Shown piece by piece: positions 51,010-60,098 of a DNA stretch of 64,000 nt. Every line of letters starts with the position of its first letter. Position 1 is the first letter of the stretch. Location of the stretch: positions 62,001-126,000 of the forward strand of contig JADJWY010000001.1 of NCBI GenBank assembly GCA_016716085.1, written 5' to 3'. Both the position numbers and the translations under genes were made by a program. The notes below the pieces were generated by a model. The model was not told where the DNA came from, ran no database searches, and saw only the letters and a program-made list of their open reading frames with translations. The stretch comes from Hahellaceae bacterium (GTDB lineage: Bacteria; Pseudomonadota; Gammaproteobacteria; Pseudomonadales; Oleiphilaceae).

Positions 51010-53103
51010 TCAGAAAGTGTCGTAGTGGTCTGCCAGCCGCTCGATTGCGGGAGCAGGTTGCCAGAATGCCGGGTCTGCATAGGGGTTTTGAGCGAAGGAC
51101 TGCATCGTACGCGCGACCTTGCTGAGCCCCTGCTCATTGGCGTAATGCATCGGCCCTCCCTTCCAGGCCGGAAAGCCATAACCGAGGATATAAACCATAT
51201 CGATATCACTGGCACGACTGGCGATACCCTCCTCCAGAATCCTGGCGCCTTCATTGACCAGGGCGTAGACCAGGCGTTGCACGATTTCCTGATCGTCAAT
51301 CTTGCGAGGACGAATGCCGATAGCGTCCCGGTGCGCACGAATGATCTCTTCCATGATCAGACTCGGCTGCGGATCGCGTCGGCCTGGCAGATAGTCATAC
51401 CATCCCCCCCCGGTTTTCACGCCATGACGTCCACTTTCATAAAGCCGATTGCCAATCTCGCTGTAGCGCAGATCCGGACGCTCCACGGCACGGCGCTGAC
51501 GAATCGCCCAACTGATGTCGTTGCCCGCCATGTCCGCAACCCTAAAGGGGCCCATGGCCATGCCGAATTTTTCCATAGCCTTGTCGATCTGATGAGGGCT
51601 GGCCCCTTCATCGATCAGGAAACCGGCCTGTCGGAGTAGTTCTTCAATCATCCGGTTGCCGATAAACCCGTCGCACACGCCCGAGACGACTGCGGTTTTA
51701 CGAATTTTGCCAGCCAGCGCCATGACCGTCGCCATGACATCATCGGCGGTTTGGTCGCCTTGCACGACTTCCAGCAATTTCATGATATTGGCCGGGCTGA
51801 AGAAGTGCAGTCCGACCACATCCTGGGGGCGTCTTGTAAACCCGGCAATTTTGTTCAGGTCGAGCGTACTGGTATTGCTGGCCAGAATGGCGCCCGGCTT
51901 CATGACAGCATCCAGGGCCTTGAAGACGGTTTCCTTGATCGCCAGGGTTTCGAAAACGGCTTCAATCGCCAGATCCGCGTCTGCCAGGGCGTCGTAGCTT
52001 AATGCGGGCGTCAACAAGGCCATGCGCGCATCGAGTTTGGCCTGATCCAGCTTGCCTTTTTTGAGCTGTGAGGCATAGTTTCCGGCAATGGTTTTTACGC
52101 CGCGATCCAGGGCCTCCTGACTGACCTCTAATAACGTAACGGGGATACCCGCGTTCAGAAAGTTCATGGCGATACCGGTACCCATCAAGCCGCCACCCAC
52201 GACGCCGACCCGTCGTATCTCGCGCTGCGGGGTGTCACGGGAAATACCCTCCACTTTTCCGGCCATTTTTTCCGCCAGAAACACGTGTTTCAACGCCCGG
52301 AATTCTGACGATGCCAGAAGCCGCATGAATAGCTCATGCTCGACCTTCATCCCGTCCTGAAAAGATTGGGTGGCTGCGGCTTCGACGCACTGAATGCAGT
52401 ATTTAACGGCATTTCCTGCCACCAGGCCGGGTACCGTCATATTGCGTGCAAATTGAAAATAGGCTGCAGCATTCGCCTGTTCACAGGGTAGATCCCGAAT
52501 TTTGGGCGGGGTAACCGCGATCATTCGCGTGGCCAGCACAATCGCATCGTCTAGCAGGGTGTCGATGCCATTTGAAAGGGCGTCAATGAGCGTTTGCTTC
52601 GGAATCGCTGCCAGCATTTCGGCCACCACGGGCGTACCGCTGACAATCATATTCAGGGCGTTTTCCACACCGATTGCCCGCGGCAAACGTTGCGTGCCAC
52701 CCGCGCCCGGCAGGATACCCAGCTTGACTTCCGGAAACGCGAACTGGGTGCCTTTGGCGGCGACCCGGTAGTGGCAACCGAGCGCCAACTCAAACCCACC
52801 GCCCATACAAATGCCGTGGATCGCAGCAATGACGGGCTTGGCCGACTGCTCCAGCGCATCGATCACGGTCCAGGCCGTCGGCTCCAGACCCGCTTCGGGG
52901 GTGTCGAATTCGTGAATGTCCGCACCGCCACAAAAGCCCTTGCCCTGCCCGATCAGGACAATGGCCTTAATTCGTTCATCTTTCAAGGCCGCGGCCAGTT
53001 CGCTCATCACTGCCTTGCGCATCGGATAGGACAGCGCGTTCACGGGTGGATTTTTCAGGGTAATGACGGCAACATCACCCACGGTATTCAATTCGCTACT
53101 CAT
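51010..53103 (-). CDS. FadB-like multifunctional enoyl-CoA hydratase/3-hydroxyacyl-CoA dehydrogenase
   Basis: A 697-residue fusion enzyme. N-terminal crotonase half (about 1-280): IVLIGQGKGFCGGADIHEF and GICMGGGFELALGCHYRVA, with GILPGAGGTQRLPRAIG. C-terminal dehydrogenase half (about 295-690): VGVVGGGLMGTGIAMNFLNAG (NAD glycine motif), ASNTSTLDLNKIAG, GLHFFSPANIMKLLEVV. The ATG at 53103 has AGGAG upstream; the longer reading frame from 53268 overlaps the membrane-protein gene. It hydrates the enoyl-CoA and oxidises the product; together with the other genes this completes beta-oxidation. Confidence 0.96.
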   Translation of the reverse strand: MSSELNTVGDVAVITLKNPPVNALSYPMRKAVMSELAAALKDERIKAIVLIGQGKGFCGGADIHEFDTPEAGLEPTAWTVIDALEQSAKPVIAAIHGICMGGGFELALGCHYRVAAKGTQFAFPEVKLGILPGAGGTQRLPRAIGVENALNMIVSGTPVVAEMLAAIPKQTLIDALSNGIDTLLDDAIVLATRMIAVTPPKIRDLPCEQANAAAYFQFARNMTVPGLVAGNAVKYCIQCVEAAATQSFQDGMKVEHELFMRLLASSEFRALKHVFLAEKMAGKVEGISRDTPQREIRRVGVVGGGLMGTGIAMNFLNAGIPVTLLEVSQEALDRGVKTIAGNYASQLKKGKLDQAKLDARMALLTPALSYDALADADLAIEAVFETLAIKETVFKALDAVMKPGAILASNTSTLDLNKIAGFTRRPQDVVGLHFFSPANIMKLLEVVQGDQTADDVMATVMALAGKIRKTAVVSGVCDGFIGNRMIEELLRQAGFLIDEGASPHQIDKAMEKFGMAMGPFRVADMAGNDISWAIRQRRAVERPDLRYSEIGNRLYESGRHGVKTGGGWYDYLPGRRDPQPSLIMEEIIRAHRDAIGIRPRKIDDQEIVQRLVYALVNEGARILEEGIASRASDIDMVYILGYGFPAWKGGPMHYANEQGLSKVARTMQSFAQNPYADPAFWQPAPAIERLADHYDTF

Positions 53104-53117
53104 CTCGTTAACTCCTG

Positions 53118-53546
53118 TTAAATGCAAAAGGCGGCAAGTAAAAGTGCCATCAGGCCCGCCGGCGCTGCGATCGCGGATAATCTGTCGACGAACAGGGAAT
53201 GCCTGATCACCTCGCTCCGATTGCTGGCATCGGACGCACTTTTTCGTTTGATAATCGCCAGGGTGCACGCCACATTACCGGCAACAGCCGTCAACCCACA
53301 CACAACCTTTGCCCAGTAAACCAGACTGGTCTGATCCGGCTGAATCAGCAGCAATCCCGTAATCAATGCGGTCATAAACGCTGGCGTTTCAAATACCAGA
53401 TCAATCCAGTAGTGCTGTGTAGCGACCGCCTGGCTGTGGGCGGCACTTCGAGTTCGCGTACGCTCGATCACCAGTTCCGCCCCCAGGATGCCAAACCAGA
53501 ACGCCACCGCAAAAAGATGGATTTTGAGCAGGATGTCGGTGCTCAC
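53118..53546 (-). CDS. Unknown four-helix membrane protein of the operon
   Basis: A 142-residue protein with four hydrophobic segments (IHLFAVAFWFGILGAELVI, FMTALITGLLLI, WAKVVCGLTAVAGNVACTLAI, IAAPAGLMALLLAAF). No family assigned. It is embedded in the operon, 4 bp after the crotonase gene and 14 bp before the FadB-like gene, so its product is likely made together with the beta-oxidation enzymes. A role in lipid uptake or export is possible but not shown. Confidence 0.75.
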   Translation of the reverse strand: MSTDILLKIHLFAVAFWFGILGAELVIERTRTRSAAHSQAVATQHYWIDLVFETPAFMTALITGLLLIQPDQTSLVYWAKVVCGLTAVAGNVACTLAIIKRKSASDASNRSEVIRHSLFVDRLSAIAAPAGLMALLLAAFCI

Positions 53547-53550
53547 GGAA

Positions 53551-54327
53551 TTAGCGCCCCTTGAACACGGCGGGGCGGCGCTGCATGAAGGACATCACCC
53601 CTTCACGGGCATCTTCGGTTTTCATCAGGCGCTTAATTTCGGGAACCAGTTCAGCGGTCGCCGCAGCGAAGCCCTGCTCCTGAGCCAAACGGGCATTTTT
53701 GATGGTCGCCTGAACCGCCAGAGGTGCCTGCAGCGCAATGGTTTCGGCGATGGCGATGGCGCGATCCAACACCTGATCTGCCGGCACCAGTTCCTGCGCC
53801 ATGCCGATGCGATAGGCTGTGGCTGCATCCAGCTCGTCGCCGGTCAGCAGATAACGCATGGCATTACCCCAACCGGACGCAGCGACCCAGCGCATATTGG
53901 CCCCACCAAAGGGAAAGATGCCGCGCTTGATTTCAATCTGAGCCATGCGGGCATCGTCACCCATCACGACGATATCGGCCGCCAGCATCAGCTCGATGCC
54001 CAGTGTCAGACACAGGCCACGTACGGCGCAGATAATCGGCTTGGTACAACGCTGCCCATGAATCCCGACAGGATCGTAGGCGCCTTCAGGCAGAATGCCG
54101 CCTGCGCCCATTGCCGGTGCCACATCCATGAGATCCAGCCCCGAGGTGAAAACTTCACCATGGGCAAAAATAACGGCGGCGCGAAGCTCGGGGTTTTCCT
54201 GATATTCTCCGATCGCCTTGGAGAGCTCGCGCAGCATTTCAAGGTTGAATGCATTCTTCTTCTCCGCCCGGTTCAGACCAATCAGAAAGACATGGCCACG
54301 GGTTTCACGGGTGATGGTATTGCTCAT
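53551..54327 (-). CDS. Enoyl-CoA hydratase/isomerase family (crotonase)
   Basis: A 258-residue crotonase: RGHVFLIGLNRAEKKNAFNLEML, then AVIFAHGEVFTSGLDLMDV (oxyanion-hole region), AVRGLCLTLGIELMLAADIVVMGDDARMAQIEIKRGIFPFGGANMRWV. The second crotonase of the operon; with Glu at IEIKRGIFPFGG rather than the usual PE-x-x-x-G pattern, specificity is uncertain. It is the first gene of the operon, opposite the TetR gene. Confidence 0.93.
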   Translation of the reverse strand: MSNTITRETRGHVFLIGLNRAEKKNAFNLEMLRELSKAIGEYQENPELRAAVIFAHGEVFTSGLDLMDVAPAMGAGGILPEGAYDPVGIHGQRCTKPIICAVRGLCLTLGIELMLAADIVVMGDDARMAQIEIKRGIFPFGGANMRWVAASGWGNAMRYLLTGDELDAATAYRIGMAQELVPADQVLDRAIAIAETIALQAPLAVQATIKNARLAQEQGFAAATAELVPEIKRLMKTEDAREGVMSFMQRRPAVFKGR

Positions 54328-54358
54328 CTCATTTACCTCTACGTTTTGTCTAGTTACT

Positions 54359-54374
54359 TACCAACTGTTTGGTA
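54359..54374. promoter_or_regulatory. TetR-type operator 1, near the beta-oxidation operon
   Basis: TACCAA-CTGT-TTGGTA: perfect 6-bp arms around a 4-base spacer. It lies 32 bp upstream of the crotonase start codon. Shares the core ACCAA-N4-TTGGT with the second operator, whose centre is 99 bp away. Confidence 0.65.
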
Positions 54375-54456
54375 GATTACATCGGGGCAATTGTGTTTGG
54401 CAAGCCTTCAATTGTTAAATCTTATTTCTTACCTCTCGCCATCACTGATTTGTTGT

Positions 54457-54474
54457 TAACCAAATGGTTGGTTA
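54457..54474. promoter_or_regulatory. TetR-type operator 2, near the TetR gene
   Basis: TAACCAA-ATGG-TTGGTTA: perfect 7-bp arms around a 4-base spacer, 54 bp before the regulator's start codon. Same core as operator 1, so one regulator probably binds both. Confidence 0.7.
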
Positions 54475-54527
54475 TACTGTATAGACCCGGACATTATCTT
54501 TTCGACACTGCGGATAGAGGTATTACC

Positions 54528-55094
54528 GTGCGCCCTCCCAAGATCACCCGTGACGAGCTATTGGCTCGCTGCTCACAAACCTTTCGTAAATACGGTTTTC
54601 ATGGCACCACCATGGATATGCTCGCGACGGCCTGCGACCTGACCAAAGCCACGTTCTATCATCACTACTCCAACAAAGATGAATTGATGAAAGATGTGCT
54701 CGTCTGGACGCATGAGCGCATCGGCAAAGCCCTTTTTAACATCGCAGACGATGAGCGCCTGTCGCCCGCTGAACGTCTGACTCTGATGGGTAAAAAATCG
54801 AAAAAGCTGTTTCAGGATGATGCCATCGGTTGTCTGATGGGGGTCGTCGCTATTGATGCGACCTACACCAAAAATGAATTGATGGTCCCTATTCGCGCCT
54901 TTCTGGATGACTGGGCATTGGCGCTCAGCAAGGTGTTTGTCGAGGCCCTCGGCAAGCCCGAGGCGAAGCGCTATGCCCGCCAGCTGGTGGGCGAATACGA
55001 AGGTGCCATTTTGATGGCCCGGATTTACAACGATCCCGGTCTGATCGACGCCGTGACGCAAAAGGCACTAGCGTGGTTGAAAAGCACTATCTGA
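54528..55094 (+). CDS. TetR-family regulator of beta-oxidation
   Basis: A 188-residue repressor. The N-terminal helix-turn-helix (about 5-50) reads ITRDELLARCSQTFRKYGFHGTTMDMLATACDLTKATFYHHYSNKDEL, the standard TetR pattern; the rest is the ligand-binding all-helical domain (LDDWALALSKVFVEAL, YEGAILMARIY). The GTG at 54528 follows AGAGG and gives the normal short N-terminus; the frame from 54369 runs through the operators. It is divergent from the beta-oxidation operon. Acyl-CoA or a free fatty acid is the probable inducer, by analogy. Confidence 0.92.
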   Translation: MRPPKITRDELLARCSQTFRKYGFHGTTMDMLATACDLTKATFYHHYSNKDELMKDVLVWTHERIGKALFNIADDERLSPAERLTLMGKKSKKLFQDDAIGCLMGVVAIDATYTKNELMVPIRAFLDDWALALSKVFVEALGKPEAKRYARQLVGEYEGAILMARIYNDPGLIDAVTQKALAWLKSTI

Positions 55095-55216
55095 ATGACC
55101 GTAACAAGGTCAGAAGATCGGTTGCAGATGGTTTTGATAGACCATTCGGACACGTTGCCTGGCGGCAGGCAAGTGGTTTCCGATGACCTGTGTCGGCGCT
55201 TGTTCCAACGTGTTCA

Positions 55217-56107
55217 TCATGACAGCGCGTCGAAGAGCCCCTGAACCCAGAGCTGCAGGGCTTCAACGGGTTCGCGCAATCGGATTTCCCGTGGCGTGAC
55301 CAGCCAATAGGCCATATGGGACTCGGGTGGTCTGGCCTCCAGCTCGACCAGTCGCCCATCCTGTAGCCAGGCATTGATTACCGGTTTGAGACCATAGGTG
55401 AGACCCAAGCCCTGCTGGGCGGATCGCACGGCAGCATAATAGGAGTCACAAATGATACGATCAACAGGATTCAAGTCCGACACATGGCGTCGCCAATCGC
55501 TAATATCCTGCTTGGTGGAAATTAGTACCTGCTGATCAAGTTTCAACTGTTCCCAAGTCAATCCGGCCAGTCCTCTGGCATCGCGGTAATCCGGCGCACA
55601 CACAACACCAAGCTCGACGCGACAGAGCATGCGACACTCCAAGTCTGGCCAGTTGCCCTGTCCGAACCGAATCGCAGCATCGACCGCATCGTTATCAAAA
55701 TCGACAAATTCGCTACCGGTCATGATACGCAATTCTACCCCCGGCGCGAGTGCCCGAAACCCTAGGTAATTGGGAATCAATAATTCCTGAGCAACGAAGA
55801 GCGGCGCGCTGACCAGCAGGGTCGGATTTTGATAGATGCGCTGGAACTCCCGGTACCCCTTGGTGTGGCTCTGCATGATGGATCGGGCAATTTTGTAGTA
55901 ATGCTCTCCGGCAGGCGTGAGCTTAGGCCGTCGTTCACTGCGATCAAACAAGGCCGTACCCAGGTACTCTTCCAACACCTTGATCTGCTGGCTGACCGCA
56001 GGGGGTGTCACGCAGAGTTCTTCCGCTGCCTGCTTAAAACTGGACAGACGGGCTGCCGCCTCGAATACGGGAATCCATTGGATGGGGGGGGCTTTGGTTT
56101 GAATCAT
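55217..56107 (-). CDS. LysR-family regulator (GcvA-like)
   Basis: A 296-residue regulator. Winged HTH at about 10-65: IPVFEAAARLSSFKQAAEELCVTPPAVSQQIKVLEEYLGTALFDRS. The C-terminal domain has the GcvA-type segments ALAPGVELRIMTGSEFVDFDNDAVDAAIRFGQGNW. No adjacent target operon is clear; it is divergent from the PAS histidine kinase with a gap of 141 bp. The 120 bp before its 3' end holds no other gene. Confidence 0.9.
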   Translation of the reverse strand: MIQTKAPPIQWIPVFEAAARLSSFKQAAEELCVTPPAVSQQIKVLEEYLGTALFDRSERRPKLTPAGEHYYKIARSIMQSHTKGYREFQRIYQNPTLLVSAPLFVAQELLIPNYLGFRALAPGVELRIMTGSEFVDFDNDAVDAAIRFGQGNWPDLECRMLCRVELGVVCAPDYRDARGLAGLTWEQLKLDQQVLISTKQDISDWRRHVSDLNPVDRIICDSYYAAVRSAQQGLGLTYGLKPVINAWLQDGRLVELEARPPESHMAYWLVTPREIRLREPVEALQLWVQGLFDALS

Positions 56108-56248
56108 GGCCGCTCAAGGACTGGATGATTTGAGTAGAGCGCCATACTGTCACTTTTCCCTTTTATCGACTACTGTTATTAAGATTTGACCGCCTCAAAA
56201 ATGGCCCTCTAATGTTCGCCTATGTCGCGAGGTGTCTCGAGGTTATTA

Positions 56249-57679
56249 ATGAATAGCACATCGCCGGAAGAACATCCTGCCTCGTCTGATCTGGTTGACC
56301 CGCTGACCTTGCTGTTGTCGGCAGCCAGGGATTACGCCTTGTTCAGTCTGAATGACGCAGGGCTCGTTCAGTCATGGTCCGCAAGTGCCGAACGCATTTA
56401 TGGCTACGCTGCCTCGGCCATTGTGGGTCGGAGTGTTGAACCCCTCTATCCCGCTGACCAATGGGGTAGCGGGTCGCCCCATGCACTTCAATCGTTAGAG
56501 GCACTGCCGCTCGAAACAGAAGAATGGCATCAGCGTGCTGACCAAAGCCGTTTTCCAGCCCATGTCATTATCAGCAAAACAGCTAATGCAGAAGGCATGA
56601 CGGTGGTGGTGCGAGACCTGAGCCGCGCCCGTAACGAAGAAAGCCGCTTTTACCGGATCATCGACTCCGCCCCGAACGCGATGGTAGTCATCAATCAGGA
56701 AGGCCGCATTGAAATGGTCAATGTTCAGACCGAAAGGCTCTTTGGCTACACCCGATCGGAGCTGGAGGGAAGCGCGATTGAGATGCTGTTGCCCGAGCAA
56801 TTTCGGGCGCATCATCCGGCCTTGCGCCAGGGTTTCTTCCACGCCCCTCAGTCACGCCCGATGGGTAAAGGGCGCGATTTATATGCGCGTCGCAAAGATG
56901 GCAGTGAATTTCCCGTTGAAATTGGGCTCAACCCCATCGAAACCGGCGGGGAAACCTTAATCCTCTCGGCCATCGTCGATATTTCCGAGCGGAAGCAGAA
57001 AGAGCAGCGTATTCAGGCGGCGCTGGAAGAAAAAAATGTCCTGCTGGGCGAAATTCACCACCGGGTGAAGAATAACCTGCAAGTGGTGCACAGCCTGCTG
57101 GATCTGCAGTCCTCGATGATTTCAGACCCTCAGGTGCAGGAGATGCTGCTCGACAGCCAGAACCGTATCCGTTCCATGGCACTGATTCATCAATCCTTGT
57201 ATCAATCGAAGAACTTTTCAGCCGTCAGCCTGGGATCGGTGCTCGAAACGCTGGTTCCCATTTTGATGCAATCCTACCGCAGTACCAACCAGCTTCTGGA
57301 TTACACCATTGATGCGGAACATGTCGACATTCCGTTAAATCAGGCGATACCCTGCGGACTGATTGTCAACGAGCTGATCACCAACGTCATCAAACACGCA
57401 TTTCCTGGCGATCAGGAAGGCGCTGTCCAAGTCCAACTCAGGCGGCAGCAAAATCAGGTTTCACTGTCAGTTACCGACAATGGCGTGGGCATCCCGGAAA
57501 ACCTGAATATCGAAAAGAGCGACACCTTAGGCATGCAGTTGGTTGCTTTACTTTCGGATCAATTGGGGGCATCACTCGACATTCACCACCGCAACCCAAC
57601 CCGATTCACCCTCACTTTTGAAATAGAAGCGGCCAATCAGGGAGCCCCCGATGAAAACGGCACGTATCATCATCGTTGA
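56249..57679 (+). CDS. PAS-PAS HWE/HisKA_2-type sensor histidine kinase
   Basis: A 476-residue cytosolic kinase without membrane segments. Two PAS domains (about 25-125, LFSLNDAGLVQSWSASAERIYGYAA; about 140-255, MVVINQEGRIEMVNVQTERLFGY). The phosphoacceptor is EIHHRVKNNLQVVHSLLDLQ (HisKA_2), followed by the ATPase domain (LIVNELITNVIKHAF, VTDNGVGIPENL). Such kinases often sense light or redox, or signal to stress responses; the PAS ligand is unknown. The ATG at 56249 has GAGG upstream. It overlaps the next gene by 29 bp. Confidence 0.9.
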   Translation: MNSTSPEEHPASSDLVDPLTLLLSAARDYALFSLNDAGLVQSWSASAERIYGYAASAIVGRSVEPLYPADQWGSGSPHALQSLEALPLETEEWHQRADQSRFPAHVIISKTANAEGMTVVVRDLSRARNEESRFYRIIDSAPNAMVVINQEGRIEMVNVQTERLFGYTRSELEGSAIEMLLPEQFRAHHPALRQGFFHAPQSRPMGKGRDLYARRKDGSEFPVEIGLNPIETGGETLILSAIVDISERKQKEQRIQAALEEKNVLLGEIHHRVKNNLQVVHSLLDLQSSMISDPQVQEMLLDSQNRIRSMALIHQSLYQSKNFSAVSLGSVLETLVPILMQSYRSTNQLLDYTIDAEHVDIPLNQAIPCGLIVNELITNVIKHAFPGDQEGAVQVQLRRQQNQVSLSVTDNGVGIPENLNIEKSDTLGMQLVALLSDQLGASLDIHHRNPTRFTLTFEIEAANQGAPDENGTYHHR

Positions 57680-60098
57680 GGACGAACGCATCATTGCCTT
57701 CAACCTCCGTCAGCGTTTGATCAAGCTGGGTTATGAGGTCCCTGCGATTGCCGCCAACGGTGGCAAAGCCCTGGAAGCCATTGAAAATGAGCACCCGGAT
57801 CTGGTGCTGATGGACATCCATATCGAAGGCGAAATGGATGGGATCGACACAGCCGCCGAGGCCCTCAAACGCTTTCAGGTGCCGGTCATCTATCTCACCG
57901 CCTACTCCGAAGACGCGACGCTCGCCCGTGCCCGGCAAACGCGGCCCTACGGGTTTCTGCTGAAACCGTTTTCCGAACGCGAGCTGCATGCGACGATACA
58001 AATGGCTCTGGAGCGGGCGGAAGTCGAACGCGCCCTGGACGCGAGTCAGTCGCGCCTGCGCATGGCGCTGAGCGCAGCCAATATGACCGACTGGGAGTTA
58101 CTCTATTCCAGTACCCAGGGCGAAGTGCTTTATGCCGGACAAGCCGATTTTTTACAGGGCTTTGCGGACCGCAGTTTTTCGGGTAGTCGCGCCGAGTTCA
58201 TGCAGCTTGTCGAGCCCGCCTTTCATCAGCAGGTTAATGCCGAGCTGGATCGCTGTATCAATGAAGACCCTTGCTGTGATATCGAATTTGCTGCAATTTC
58301 GCGCGGATCTGACCCTTGCTGGCTGCGACTTCAGGGCAAGCTAGTGACCGGGCAAGAGCCCTTGCAGATTATTGGACTGTTGCAGAACATCACCGAACGC
58401 AAACTGGCTGAACGCGGCCTGCTGGAAGCCGCCACCGTTTTTGAAGCGATACAGGATGGTATCCTGATCCTGGATGCCTCAGGCAAGGTGGTCAATATCA
58501 ATTCCAGCTTCGCCCGTTTGAGTGGCTATCAACTGGCTGATCTGCAGGGTCTGTCGCCAGCATTTTTCGACGAAAGCGCGCTGCGACCAGAACACTTTCA
58601 GCGCCTGCAGACCGTGATGCGTAACGGTGGACACTGGCGCGCCGAGTTAAGCCTGACGGACCGGGAAGGACGTCGCCTGCCAGCCCTGGTGGCCGTCGCA
58701 TCGGTGGCGCCCCCCAACCAACCCATCAGTCATTTTGTGGTGGTGGTTACCGACCTGAGTCCTATTCGTAGTGCCGAAAAGAAACTGGAGTATCTCGCCC
58801 ACCACGATCCGCTCACCGGTCTGCCGAATCGACTCTTAACCCTGGAGCGACTGAATCAGGCACTGCTTCGGGCCAAACGACACCGGGAACGGATTGCGGT
58901 GCTCTTTATCGATCTCGACCACTTCAAATGGGTGAATGACTCGCTGGGGCACGATGCCGGAGACCGGCTGCTGACGGTGGTTGCTGAGCGTATGCGCGGC
59001 ATTCTTCGACAGGACGATACCCTGGGCCGCTTGGGTGGAGATGAGTTTCTGATTGTCCTCGACCCGGTTGAAAATGAGCAGTCGGCCGTGACGGTGGTGG
59101 ACAAGCTCGCCGATGAGGTGACCCGGTCACTGGAAATCAGTGGGCATACGATCGAAGTCTCCTGCAGTATCGGCGTGAGTTTTTTCCCTGAAGATGGCAA
59201 CGAGAGCAGCTCATTGATTCGCGCCGCGGATACCGCCATGTACGCAGCAAAAGAAGCCGGCCGCAATGGTTACGCCTTTTTCACCCCTGGCATGACGGAT
59301 AAGGCAGTTCGTTATCTGGCCCTGAACCACGATTTGCATCGCGGCTTCAAGGCTCGTGAAATGATTCTGCATTATCAGGCGCTCGTCCAGGCGGAAAGTC
59401 AGACACTCGCAGGCCTGGAAGCACTGATTCGTTGGCAACACCCTCTCCGGGGGCTGGTGAGTCCCATCGACATTATTCCGCTGGCTGAAGAAAATGGGAT
59501 GATCGTGGCGATTGGTGAATGGGTTCTCGAGGAAACCTGTCGCCAACTGCGCAGCTGGCTGGATCAAGGTTTTGCGCCGCCCCCCATTTCCATTAATGTT
59601 TCTCCGACCCAGTTTGTGCATGGAGACTTCGTGCGTGTCCTTGAAACGCTGCTGGCGCGTTATCAGCTGAGCCCCGACTATCTGGAAATCGAGGTGACGG
59701 AAAATGTGCTGCAAAGCGGTAAAAACGTTCTGAATACCCTGCAGCAGCTTAGGGCTCTTGGGGTTTCAATCGCCATTGATGACTTCGGCACGGGGTTTTC
59801 ATCGTTGAGTTCGCTGAAACTGCTGCCAATTCACCGCCTCAAAATCGACCGGGCCTTCGTTACGGGCGTACCCGCCGACGAAAACGATACGGCGCTCACA
59901 GAGGTCATCATTTCGATTGCCCGGACCCTGAAACTCCAGATCACGGCGGAGGGCGTCGAAACCCCCGATCAGGCCACCTTCCTGAAAGAGCACGGATGCA
60001 ATGTCTTACAGGGTTATCATTTTCACCGCCCCTGTGAAGCGCAGGCAGTGGAGCGCCTGCTGTCCCGAAAGCATGTTGGTGATAAATCGCTATTTTGA
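57651..60098 (+). CDS. REC-PAS-GGDEF-EAL cyclic di-GMP signalling protein
   Basis: An 815-residue response regulator. Receiver at about 1-120 (IIIVEDERIIAFNLR, phosphoacceptor Asp in VLMDIHIEGEMDGID); two PAS-like domains (about 140-250 and 265-370); a GGDEF domain (about 385-545) with intact LGGDEFLIVL; an EAL domain (about 565-805) with intact LAGLEALIRWQ, INVSPTQF, EVTENVL, IDDFGTGFSSL and TAEGVET. Both enzymatic sites look usable, so it could make or degrade cyclic di-GMP. The gene overlaps the upstream kinase gene, so the two form a likely pair. Its 3' end overlaps the rhomboid gene by 9 bp. Confidence 0.94.
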   Translation: MKTARIIIVEDERIIAFNLRQRLIKLGYEVPAIAANGGKALEAIENEHPDLVLMDIHIEGEMDGIDTAAEALKRFQVPVIYLTAYSEDATLARARQTRPYGFLLKPFSERELHATIQMALERAEVERALDASQSRLRMALSAANMTDWELLYSSTQGEVLYAGQADFLQGFADRSFSGSRAEFMQLVEPAFHQQVNAELDRCINEDPCCDIEFAAISRGSDPCWLRLQGKLVTGQEPLQIIGLLQNITERKLAERGLLEAATVFEAIQDGILILDASGKVVNINSSFARLSGYQLADLQGLSPAFFDESALRPEHFQRLQTVMRNGGHWRAELSLTDREGRRLPALVAVASVAPPNQPISHFVVVVTDLSPIRSAEKKLEYLAHHDPLTGLPNRLLTLERLNQALLRAKRHRERIAVLFIDLDHFKWVNDSLGHDAGDRLLTVVAERMRGILRQDDTLGRLGGDEFLIVLDPVENEQSAVTVVDKLADEVTRSLEISGHTIEVSCSIGVSFFPEDGNESSSLIRAADTAMYAAKEAGRNGYAFFTPGMTDKAVRYLALNHDLHRGFKAREMILHYQALVQAESQTLAGLEALIRWQHPLRGLVSPIDIIPLAEENGMIVAIGEWVLEETCRQLRSWLDQGFAPPPISINVSPTQFVHGDFVRVLETLLARYQLSPDYLEIEVTENVLQSGKNVLNTLQQLRALGVSIAIDDFGTGFSSLSSLKLLPIHRLKIDRAFVTGVPADENDTALTEVIISIARTLKLQITAEGVETPDQATFLKEHGCNVLQGYHFHRPCEAQAVERLLSRKHVGDKSLF

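Noticed and set aside
53488..54375. Plus-strand open frame of 295 codons
   Set aside because: Antisense to the crotonase and membrane-protein genes and running into the TetR operators; no family likeness.
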